Source: Marinilabiliaceae bacterium JC017 (lineage in GTDB: Bacteria > Bacteroidota > Bacteroidia > Bacteroidales > Marinilabiliaceae). Taken from it: DNA of 41,424 nt. Where the stretch lies: contig RHGE01000052.1 of NCBI GenBank assembly GCA_004296775.1, positions 490 through 41,913 of the forward strand, in the 5' to 3' direction. This document shows, one piece after another, positions 8,472-16,328 of the stretch. Each line of letters starts with the position of its first letter. Positions within the stretch are counted from its first letter, which is position 1. A model generated the notes under the pieces. The model did not search any database. It saw only the letters and a program-made list of their open reading frames with translations, and was not told where the DNA came from. The translations under genes were made by a program, and so were the position numbers.

Positions 8472-10892
8472 TTAGTTTTTGTTTTCTTTTTTTACCAGAT
8501 TGTTGTAATCAAGGTAGTAAAGTACTTTTAGTGAGAAAGTATTGGTTTGTGGTATTTGGAAAGTTCTTCTTAAGTTTTGCCAGTAGTTCTGTTCAACTAT
8601 GTCACGGTCGTCAAATATGGAATTTTTCCAACCGAGTGTGAGTTCAGAACCTGGCGCATAAACCCATCGGATGACCATGTCAATATTGAATACGTTAAAA
8701 TTTTCATTGTGATTCCCATCATAGTCAGGCTCTTCTTTCAAAGATCCGTCATCCTGTAGTTGGTAATAGGTCTTATTTTCGGCACCTGACCAGTGATGAC
8801 GGCCTCTTAACCGAACGCTCAGTTTGTTATTGATTGCCAAGGTCAGTTCAAGTCTGTTTTCCAGTAAATTTATGTCTCGGCGGGCAAAATAGATGGTGTC
8901 TTCATTTTCTGAAGTATCCACAAAACCATAATCATTGATCTCATCGTTCAGTACCAGGTCATATTCCAATTGCAGGTGTTGTCCTATGCGCCAATTCAGA
9001 GCTAATTGTCCCCTGCGCCCGAACTGGTCAGAATCGGGGTGTCGAAAGCCTCCAAAATGAAAATAGGCGCTGAATGGTTTCCGGTAGTCGGTGGATGCTT
9101 CAATGTTGTACCAGAAAAACCAAGGCTCATAGAAAAAACGTCCTTCTATTCTTGGTTCGTAGTAGTCATGTTTTTCGGAACCATAGCCACCATTTAGTTC
9201 CATGCCATAGTTGTTTTTAAATAAGGTATAAATGTAAAACCCAGCTTCCTGTCCGTAAACATCAGCCGGCTCAACTACACGGGTATATTTCCACCATGCG
9301 TTTGAGTAGAGTTCTCTAAAGATGCCAAATGGTTCAAGTTTACGATAGCCGGTATATATTTCTGTTTTCATTAGGTTGTTTCGGCGCAGGTACCCCATGT
9401 CATTGGGATTGTAATCTTCTGAATAGATGTTCTGAGATATGCCATAGCGTAATTGTCCGCTGTTTTTTGCAAGGTTTAATTCTGCAAAAACGCCGGTTTC
9501 TCTGGCAGTGTCTATCCGTGTGCTTAATCCTCCTTTTCCACTAATGGCATAGGTCTTGGATTTATCACGGACCTGGAATTCAGATGCTGTTACATTGGCT
9601 ATAAACGGATTATTGGCCATTGACATGTTGGTGTTGATTAAGCTGATATAGGAATTGTTTTTCAGAGTATAATCCAGCACAGAGACATTGTAGTTGGTAA
9701 AAGGTTGAATTGGCACTTTGCGGGTTTTACCAGTAGTTGTGTCTTTTAGTATGGCGTATGAATTCAGGGACATGGCATTAAGAAATCCCATGCCTAATCC
9801 TTTTTTTGTACGACCTGATAACTTTGTGGCATTCACTAATTGGGTCTCTGTTGGTCTGTTATTAATGGTTTCATTATCCTTGCGGACATCATCTGCTTTG
9901 TCTGAAAATTTAGGTCGTCCGCCTATGCGTCGGGAATAAAATATATTAGCGCGTTCAAATAGCTCTGTCCCTTCTGTGAAGAATTGCCGACGTTCGTCAT
10001 AGTAAAGTTCATATGGTGATAGGTTTAACTTTTTATCATCTGATTGAATCTGTCCAAAGTCAGGAATGACCATCATGTCAAGAGTAAAACTTTCCGTGAT
10101 ACCATATTTCAGATCTACTCCGCCTTTGTAAATTAAGTCGGTTGAAGCCGTTTCTTCTTTAAATTCCACGTAGGTAGCGGCATATGGGGTTAAAGAAAGA
10201 CGTACCGGAGGTTTTATATTGCGTATGCCGGTAAGTTCTCCTTGTTGGTGGATAAAACCAGCTATTGTTCTGTCAATTAAATTCCACGAGTTGTTGGAGT
10301 TGTAACGGCGAATATTGCGAAATATATTGAGTCCCCAGGTATGTATTTCCTTTTCCGGAAACCGTAATGCTGCATATGGTATTTTCATTTCTATCACCCA
10401 TCCTTCTTTTATTATTCGTGTCTTGCTTTCCCATACGGCATCCCAATTTGAATCTTCTTCATCATAGTCTTTTTTTATGGCTTTAATATCTGTTTGAACT
10501 CCGGCAGGAGTAATGAAAAAACCGTATGCCAGCTGGCCCTTGTTATAAGGATCAAAATAAACGCCAAAATAATCGGACATTCCTATGTGATCTCTTTCCG
10601 TGAGAAAATTGAAAATACTGTCCGGAGAGTTGTCGTAAAGCATGGCACCAACATAAATTGCCGATTGATCATAAAAGAAATGTACTTTGGATGGTTGAAG
10701 CGATGGAGCACCGTTATAGGGTTGTAATTGCAAAAAGTCTTTGGCAGGTATGGATCGGCTGTAGGCTGTTTCGTTTAATATACCATCTATTTCTAATGGT
10801 GTTTTCAGAAAAGCAGCTTCTGCTCTTTTCTTTTGAGCTGTTAAAAGGGTTGTTGTAAAGGATAAGATAAAGATGATTATTAAATTCTTCAT
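8472..10892 (-). CDS. DUF5916 outer-membrane protein with CBM9-like N-terminal domain
   Basis: 806 aa with a signal peptide ending at LLTAQ (about residue 20). Residues 25-210 look like a carbohydrate-binding family 9-type beta-sandwich, starting with LEIDGILNETAY, the usual IDG..dd..W/Y opening of the family, and including EMKIPYAALRF. From about 235 onward the protein matches the DUF5916 architecture: a long run of amphipathic beta strands with the conserved DFGQIQSDDKKLNLSPYELYYDERRQFFTEG region, typical of a large outer-membrane barrel. The C-terminus is Lys-rich. In the family these are annotated as putative hydrolases or binding proteins without proven activity. It is convergent with the upstream plus-strand gene, with about 100 nt between stops. 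Confidence 0.88.
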   Translation of the reverse strand: MKNLIIIFILSFTTTLLTAQKKRAEAAFLKTPLEIDGILNETAYSRSIPAKDFLQLQPYNGAPSLQPSKVHFFYDQSAIYVGAMLYDNSPDSIFNFLTERDHIGMSDYFGVYFDPYNKGQLAYGFFITPAGVQTDIKAIKKDYDEEDSNWDAVWESKTRIIKEGWVIEMKIPYAALRFPEKEIHTWGLNIFRNIRRYNSNNSWNLIDRTIAGFIHQQGELTGIRNIKPPVRLSLTPYAATYVEFKEETASTDLIYKGGVDLKYGITESFTLDMMVIPDFGQIQSDDKKLNLSPYELYYDERRQFFTEGTELFERANIFYSRRIGGRPKFSDKADDVRKDNETINNRPTETQLVNATKLSGRTKKGLGMGFLNAMSLNSYAILKDTTTGKTRKVPIQPFTNYNVSVLDYTLKNNSYISLINTNMSMANNPFIANVTASEFQVRDKSKTYAISGKGGLSTRIDTARETGVFAELNLAKNSGQLRYGISQNIYSEDYNPNDMGYLRRNNLMKTEIYTGYRKLEPFGIFRELYSNAWWKYTRVVEPADVYGQEAGFYIYTLFKNNYGMELNGGYGSEKHDYYEPRIEGRFFYEPWFFWYNIEASTDYRKPFSAYFHFGGFRHPDSDQFGRRGQLALNWRIGQHLQLEYDLVLNDEINDYGFVDTSENEDTIYFARRDINLLENRLELTLAINNKLSVRLRGRHHWSGAENKTYYQLQDDGSLKEEPDYDGNHNENFNVFNIDMVIRWVYAPGSELTLGWKNSIFDDRDIVEQNYWQNLRRTFQIPQTNTFSLKVLYYLDYNNLVKKENKN

Positions 10893-11525
10893 CAGATTTG
10901 TTTCACGGAATGAGCTGATATCATTTCGATGACTTATATCATCAATAAGTGATAAAAAATAGATAGAAAATCATGGAGAGTCAATCTCTTGGTGAAATGA
11001 TCCGTGTAATAATCATACCTGAATAAGGTTTTAAATGGTGAAATTTAATTATTGAATAACAAGGGAAATGTGAGTTAATCTGTAGAATAAGGATGGAAGC
11101 GGCACCCCGGATGTTATTGGAATGCAAGTGGAAGTTGACATTTTTGGTCTTATTGTAGTAGTTTGTCAGACTTTAGTTTATTGGAAAAAACTAATTGGTA
11201 TTCTGATTTTTTTTCAGCGATGAATGTTTTTGGTCTTGCAAAAGTTTTATGAATTGTTTCTCAGTAGGAGTGATTGTTTGTATTATGCAGACAGTGTGTA
11301 GGTTTTGTTGATTGGGGGATCTGGTGCTGGTTCTTTCAGCTTTTTTTTTGTATTCTCTCCCTTCTAATCTTCCAGCACCATTTTTAATGTCCCCACTGAT
11401 TGTTTTGGCGTGCCGTATTTGGATGTTTTTTGAGCCTGGTCTGTTGGGGCTTGTTTGAAGTGCGTTAATGCTAGTGCAATTTCCCAACCTTTGGATTAAA
11501 TATATTTTCCTGCCTTATGGAATGA
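10893..11525. other. Non-coding gap; weak ORF at 11191-11487 (-)
   Basis: About 630 bp. A 98-codon minus-strand frame at 11191-11487 is A/C-rich and low in hydrophobic residues. It has no signal, motif or clear ribosome-binding context, so I do not call it a gene; it may be the decayed remnant of one. No terminator or RNA was recognised. Confidence 0.4.
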
Positions 11526-11969
11526 TTATAAAATTTGTGATACATTCAAATCGCGGGCTCGATGAATGCACATGAGTGCTAACTCGTATTTTACTTTTTC
11601 AAAGTCCGTCATGATTTTATTACTGGTAATGTATTGAACTTTGATGCCATATTGCTCATTTAGAGCTTGATCTCTTTGTGCTCTTGCCTTTTCCTTTTGA
11701 ATGGACAGTGAATGAATGTCTTTTTCAACCATAATGGCTAATTTCAATTGTTTACAGTAAAAGTCAGCAATGCAATTGCCAATAGGGTAATGTGTTTCAA
11801 AACCATATTCAATTAAGCAGTTGTTATTAAAAAAGTAGCGAAGTTTTTCTTCTGCATGTGAGAGATTTACCCTTTGCCCTCTGGGTTTAACTAAAACATC
11901 CGTATTAGCCCCAAAAGTCATTTTTTGGTTGATTGCGTTTTTCATTTGAGTCATTGTTTTTATTTGCAT
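11526..11969 (-). CDS. DUF559 (Vsr/restriction-endonuclease-like) protein
   Basis: 147 aa. The N-terminal 30 residues are basic and probably disordered. From about residue 38 the sequence follows the DUF559 pattern of small PD-(D/E)xK-like nucleases related to very-short-patch repair endonucleases: AEEKLRYFF, then CIADFYCKQLKLAIMVEKDIHS, then a central helix and IKVQYITSNKIMTDFEKVKYEL. In most members the second motif reads like VDGxxH; here it reads VEKDIHS, keeping an acidic residue and the His but losing the Gly, so activity is uncertain. It lies in an AT-rich patch with an FRG-domain gene, consistent with accessory DNA. Members are often found near mobile elements. Confidence 0.75.
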   Translation of the reverse strand: MQIKTMTQMKNAINQKMTFGANTDVLVKPRGQRVNLSHAEEKLRYFFNNNCLIEYGFETHYPIGNCIADFYCKQLKLAIMVEKDIHSLSIQKEKARAQRDQALNEQYGIKVQYITSNKIMTDFEKVKYELALMCIHRARDLNVSQIL

Positions 11970-11985
11970 TTTAAAACTATAACCA

Positions 11986-11998
11986 GAACAAATTGTTC
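11986..11998. promoter_or_regulatory. Possible operator palindrome upstream of the DUF559 gene
   Basis: Perfect inverted repeat GAACAAATTGTTC located 17 nt upstream of the DUF559 start codon. Position and symmetry would suit a repressor site, but no regulator is adjacent, so this is weak. Confidence 0.3.
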
Positions 11999-12953
11999 GA
12001 CGTAGTCACCTCTTTTGCGCATTTAGGTGAATGATTTAGCTTGTTTAGGCTTGTTCTTTTGACTGTAGCCTTACAATAGGGCACTTTTCTTATAAGAAAA
12101 CTGAATAAAATATGTTTGAGGTGAAACATAAATTGAGCCAAACTTCTAAAAACTTTTGTTTTATATTCTTAAAAATTATTAAACACAGGGTATGTAAGTT
12201 ATGAAATATTGGCTTGGAGAGCAACTGTTTTTTAAGTTTATTGTATTCAGTAAATAAGGCATGTACAATTTATTTGTTTTTGAATAGGGGTTTGGTGTTT
12301 ATCTGAATAATTAGAACATCTTTGTCGAAAAGTTCAAAGATAGGTTACCAAACTAATATATATACAATAGTAAGCATGGCTTTATTGTTAGTTTTAGATG
12401 TCTTGAAGTAATTTCATGTAGTATCTGAAATGCAGTTATAGTAACAGTTTTGGTCATCTTAGTATCGAATTATTAATTTTGATTTTATTTTTTTGATATT
12501 GATTTTGTTAAGATGAAATTAGTTTTTTCAATTTGATATCCCAAGCCTAAATCATGAAGAATTTGTTGTTTGATAACATCTTAAAAAGTTTTGCCATTCA
12601 TGAAAAGATGTTATTTTATATACAAATTATACTTTCCTTTTGTTCTTCAAGCCAATAAGTCTTCATTTATTTCAAAGATCGTAAAGTGCGGTCAGCATCA
12701 ATCATTTGTACTGGTTGATGATTTATTTGTTTTTGTTATTGGATGAATCTCCTTAGATAATTGATTATTGTGTAGATGATCCTGCCGAAAGGAATTATTT
12801 AAAGGCGTTCCTTAACAGACTATATTCCTCCTGTTTTTTGGAAGAAAATTGTCAAACGGGATTGATTGACTTTCTTTTTTAGCTATTATTTTCTTGGATT
12901 AAATAGAAAGCGAATCAGGTGGTTTTCTCCTTGTTTTTGTAAAAAAAAGATGC
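11999..12953. other. Long AT-rich gap with no recognised gene
   Basis: About 955 bp of very AT-rich sequence. No ORF with coding character, terminator, tandem repeat or RNA signature is visible on either strand. It resembles decayed or horizontally acquired DNA between the DUF559 and FRG genes. Confidence 0.5.
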
Positions 12954-13676
12954 TCATTCAGCTTCTTTATCTTGTTCTTGCAGATTCAGGTAGGACCAGT
13001 TTACATGACGCGACAGTCCATCCAGGTCGGGGAAAAGGCTTAGCTTATTCACTCCGTAATGGGATAGTTCTATGGTGAATTGTTTGCGGTATTGGCGGTT
13101 GATTATGATTTTTTCCAGGCGGTCTCCTTGGGGCATATTTTTTTCGAGGCAAGCGCTGGGTGAATTGTGAATGGTGAAAATACCTCCTTGGCGCATGATT
13201 CGGGGGGCAATGGAGCGGGGGCTGACCCGGAAAATTCCTTCAGGAATGGTGAAAGGATCGGGATGGGTTTGGGGATCGATGAAGGGATGTGTTGAATAGT
13301 GAGCAAAGATGGCACTTTCGGTGGTTTCTGCGCGTGAATTGTCGGGGAGGGTGACGGCAAAGAAGGCCGCAATCATGGGATTGCATGTCCAGTCGAGCAA
13401 CCGAGTGGCCAGGCCATGGTGCTGGGCAATGGCCAGTAAATCCCATTTATCCTCGGTGGGTGCGGTGAGGTAGGCGATGGCATGGCGGCACCAGGTTTCA
13501 AACAGTTGATGGTCGGTTATGTGCTTAGCTACAAAATGCGGTCGTCCTACTTTGGGGACCAGCATGTGATTGGGATCACTCTCTCCACGGTAGTACCAGT
13601 TATACCAGTTTTTATTGTGTTCGGTGATGATGTCATGGAAATCGCTAAACGACTTTACGTGCTTTTCGGTGACCAT
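12954..13676 (-). CDS. FRG domain-containing protein
   Basis: 240 aa, no signal or membrane segment. It carries the hallmark FRG-domain motifs in order: WYYRGESDPNHMLVPKVGR near residues 27-45 (the F/Y-R-G that names the domain), then AQHHGLATRLLDWTCNPMIAAFFAV at about 84-108. FRG is a conserved domain of unknown biochemical activity, frequently found in phage and genomic-island contexts, and some members have been linked to anti-phage defence; that role here is inference from the AT-rich neighbourhood and the nearby DUF559 gene. The ATG at 13674-13676 is chosen because the FRG motif follows closely. The C-terminal half (about 110-240) is probably part of the same domain. Confidence 0.85.
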   Translation of the reverse strand: MVTEKHVKSFSDFHDIITEHNKNWYNWYYRGESDPNHMLVPKVGRPHFVAKHITDHQLFETWCRHAIAYLTAPTEDKWDLLAIAQHHGLATRLLDWTCNPMIAAFFAVTLPDNSRAETTESAIFAHYSTHPFIDPQTHPDPFTIPEGIFRVSPRSIAPRIMRQGGIFTIHNSPSACLEKNMPQGDRLEKIIINRQYRKQFTIELSHYGVNKLSLFPDLDGLSRHVNWSYLNLQEQDKEAE

Positions 13677-13718
13677 AGGATCTGTTTTAAAAATTGATTT
13701 AAAGATACTGAAGTTTTG

Positions 13719-13785
13719 GGACGTTTGGATGTTCGACGTGGGGCCGTTTGATGTTAGGATGTGGGATGTTCGACATTAAAATTAG
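13719..13785. repeat. Degenerate GATGTTCGACGT-type word tract
   Basis: Imperfect repetition of a roughly 10-nt word (GGACGTTTGGATGTTCGACG, TTTGATGTTAGGATGTGGG, ATGTTCGACATT). It is another short-period tract lying just upstream of a gene. Confidence 0.55.
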
Positions 13786-13992
13786 AACGTTGACGATTGT
13801 ATGATGTGCCTGTACAGATTATGGGGACGGACATGTATCGTTAAATATTCTTAAATGAATTTATCCTGAATGTTTAAAAACATAATTAGTGGTGAAAATT
13901 TTGGGGAATGAACGAATTGAACATGTGAAATTTATCGAAGCAGTATTGGATAAGGTCTCGTGTAAGCTTTGGGGTAGGGGCTGATCCTTCTT

Positions 13993-14022
13993 TTTGCAAA
14001 TATTCAAAAGTATCTACCTTTG
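13993..14022 (+). promoter_or_regulatory. Bacteroidota-type promoter of the EamA gene
   Basis: TTTG at 13993-13996 (-33 box), an 18-nt spacer, and TACCTTTG at 14015-14022, an exact match to TAnnTTTG (-7 box). The ATG follows 20 nt later. Confidence 0.8.
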
Positions 14023-14041
14023 ACGCTTCAATTCTATTGTT

Positions 14042-14914
14042 ATGAAAAAAGAAGGGCCTGTCTATGGCATTTTTCTGATGGTTGTGTCGGTAGTGGCTTT
14101 TGGTATTATGGCTGCCCTGGTTCGATCCATGTCTCACGTTAGTACGTCTGTTATAGTTTTTATGCGATTTGCTGTAGGTGTTGGAATGCTAAGTATTCTG
14201 GCCTTGTTTCGTAAAGTCGAGCTGAAGTTTGTACGTAGTCCGTTGCTTTTTTTGCGCGGTTTAACGGGTACTGCATCTGTTGTCTTATTTTATGTGGCCA
14301 TTGTCAATATTGGAATGGGAAAAGCGTCGGTTTATTCTTATTCCTATCCGTTGTTTGCCTCGTTGCTCAGTGCTTTGGTGCTGAAAGAGCGGATACAACC
14401 GGGTAAATGGCTTTTTATGTTATTGGCATTTGTGGGGATCATAATGGTTTCTATGCGTTTTGGCAGTGGCGATGAAGGTTGGTCGTTTGGTTTGTATGAT
14501 TTTTTGGCGGTGTTGAGTGCCATCACCAATGCAGTCTCTATTCTGATTGTTAAAAAACTGCATGGGACGGATAATTCTTATGCCATTTTCTTTGCTCAAA
14601 GCATTGTTGGATTCTGGCTGTTTATTATCCCGGCGAATGTGCCGGAGTTGACGGGACCGGTATCAAGTAGTTATGTCCTTATTTTAATTGGTGTATTCTC
14701 TGCCTTTGCACAGTTGCTCAATACGGAAGGTTATCGTCATGTTTCTATTGCTACCGGTTCGCCGTTTCATATGCTCATTCCGGTGGTAAATGTCATTATT
14801 GGCGTTTTTGTATTTAATGAGGTGTTTACCGTTGTTGAAATTATCGGATCGTCTTTGGTGGTAATGGCTTGTTTGGGTATTCTGATGGTGAATGCCTATG
14901 CTTCTAAAAGGTAG
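14042..14914 (+). CDS. EamA/DMT family transporter
   Basis: 290 aa with about ten closely spaced hydrophobic helices arranged as two homologous halves, the drug/metabolite transporter (EamA, RhaT-like) fold in the inner membrane. The first half contains RFAVGVGMLSILAL and RGLTGTASVVLFYVAI; the second contains YAIFFAQSIVGFW and GSPFHMLIPVVNVIIGVFVFNE, both placed as in family members. The substrate cannot be told from sequence; the family exports or imports small metabolites. It has its own promoter just upstream and is followed by more than 1.3 kb of repeat DNA, so it is monocistronic. Confidence 0.9.
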   Translation: MKKEGPVYGIFLMVVSVVAFGIMAALVRSMSHVSTSVIVFMRFAVGVGMLSILALFRKVELKFVRSPLLFLRGLTGTASVVLFYVAIVNIGMGKASVYSYSYPLFASLLSALVLKERIQPGKWLFMLLAFVGIIMVSMRFGSGDEGWSFGLYDFLAVLSAITNAVSILIVKKLHGTDNSYAIFFAQSIVGFWLFIIPANVPELTGPVSSSYVLILIGVFSAFAQLLNTEGYRHVSIATGSPFHMLIPVVNVIIGVFVFNEVFTVVEIIGSSLVVMACLGILMVNAYASKR

Positions 14915-15130
14915 ATCTTGAGCTGATATTAAGTGTGATTCTGAAAATTACATTGATGGCCTTTCTCTTGTCCTTCTAATGGGCAGGAGAGTGCAAAAAA
15001 CTGAGTGCATGATTTATTTCTGCTGATTATTGATTCGTTCTGTTTACGATCGATTTTAGTTTAAATATGGTCTTTGACCATATTGATGTCAAGATAATAG
15101 GTTTGAATGCTTGTTATATGATAGATAGTT

Positions 15131-15885
15131 AACAACAGTTTTAATTGGGACGTTGTCCCAAACCCTACTTCATTTTTGGCATTGCCCCAAAAACGAAGCA
15201 AAAAGGTCTAGTCAAATAAAAGCTTCCACCCACCTCCTCGATGAATTTTTCCCGTCACACAGGCCTATTTTCACCCGCATTCATTTTCGTCGCGCCAACG
15301 CCGGCCTGTTTATTTGACTGGCCTGCGCACTTCGCATCATCATGGCCATTCTCATAATGATTGAGTGAAGCGGAAGTTTGTTGTGTGCAAGATTCAGAAC
15401 AGATCTTGATTTAGTTATTCAACAACAGTTTTAATTTGGGTGTTGTCCCAAATCCTACTTTACTTTTGGCATTGCCCCAAAAACGGAAGCAAATAAGTCT
15501 AGTCAAATAAAAGATTCCATCCACCTCCTCGATGAATTTTACCGTCACACAGGCCAATTTTCACCCGTATTCATTTTCGTCGCGCCAACGCCGGCCCGCT
15601 TATTTGACTGGCCTGCGCACTTCGCATCATCATGGCCATTCTCATAATGATTTAGTGTAGCAGAAACTTGTTATGTGCAAGATTCATGACAGATCGAGAT
15701 TCAGTTATTCAACAACAGTTTTAATTGGGGTGTTGTCCCAAATCCTACTTTACTTTTGGCATTGCCCCAAAACGGAAGCAAATAAGTCTAGTCAAATAAA
15801 AGATTCCATCCACCTCCTCGATGAATTTTTCCCGTTACACAGGCCTGTTTTCACCCGCATTCATTTTCATCGCGCCAACGCTGGC
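15131..15885. repeat. Tandem 290-bp repeat, about 2.6 copies
   Basis: Units start with AACAACAGTTTTAATT at 15131, 15421 and 15711, an exact 290-bp period twice; the third copy stops after about 175 bp. Each unit begins with two hairpin words: a GGGACGTTGTCCC-type palindrome and a TTTTGGCATTGCCCCAAAA-type near-palindrome. Further in, AGTCAAATAAA (15210-15220) and TTTATTTGACT (15309-15319) form an 11-bp inverted repeat enclosing about 90 bp, with AGGCC/GGCCT nested inside. The opening part reappears alone and inverted at 31306-31354. No credible ORF is present. Confidence 0.85.
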
Positions 15886-15957
15886 TAGTTCTTTATCGTG
15901 GAGTCGTGTCTGTATATTCAAAAGTTTATTGGAGATTATGTTTTTATGGTGTGCATT

Positions 15958-16098
15958 GCGGCAGGGGGCGCAGTGGCAGCCGCTTGTTGCCGGGGCTGAT
16001 GTGGCGTGCCGGGCGGAGGCGACGAAGGAGCCCCACGTACCGGCAGACGCCACACAGCCCGGGGAATAAGCGCTATAACGGAGCACCCGCCCGGCCGC
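15958..16098. repeat. GC-rich giant imperfect hairpin (141 nt)
   Basis: A block visibly far richer in G+C than its surroundings. The arm at 15981-16012 (CGCTTGTT, then CCGGGGCTGATGTGGCGT and GCCGG) pairs with 16040-16072 (CCGGC, ACGCCACACAGCCCGG, AATAAGCG), leaving a few bulges and a 27-nt loop. GCGGC at 15958 and GCCGC at 16094 close the ends. An alternative 9-bp pairing, GCCGGGCGG (16008-16016) with CCGCCCGGC (16087-16095), would compete with the main stem. No coding frame with good character spans it. It could be a structured RNA, a folded single-stranded DNA recombination site or a MITE-like repeat. Confidence 0.75.
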
Positions 16099-16296
16099 CC
16101 AAATATTAAAATTGATTTTGGGGCTATTATTTTTTCTGCGCCGGTTATCGAAAACGTTTTCTGAATCAGGCGTAAAAACATTTCCATTTTGAGGGTATGG
16201 TGGTTTTAGGTTGATAATTATTGTGTTGAAAGGATTGCGGATGTGCGAGAGTATGTTGTAACTGCATGAAAAATAGCCATCTTATGATTGATTTAG

Positions 16297-16304
16297 TACC
16301 TTTA
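16297..16304 (+). promoter_or_regulatory. Possible -7 box of the amylase gene
   Basis: TACCTTTA differs from TAnnTTTG only in the last base and lies 24 nt before the chosen ATG. No good -33 box is visible. Confidence 0.4.
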
Positions 16305-16328
16305 GCAGGAAAATTAAAATACACAACC

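Noticed and set aside
15958-16098. Integron attC site
   Set aside because: The long imperfect palindrome with bulges is attC-like in shape, but no RYYYAAC/GTTRRRY core pair is found at its ends and no integrase is nearby.
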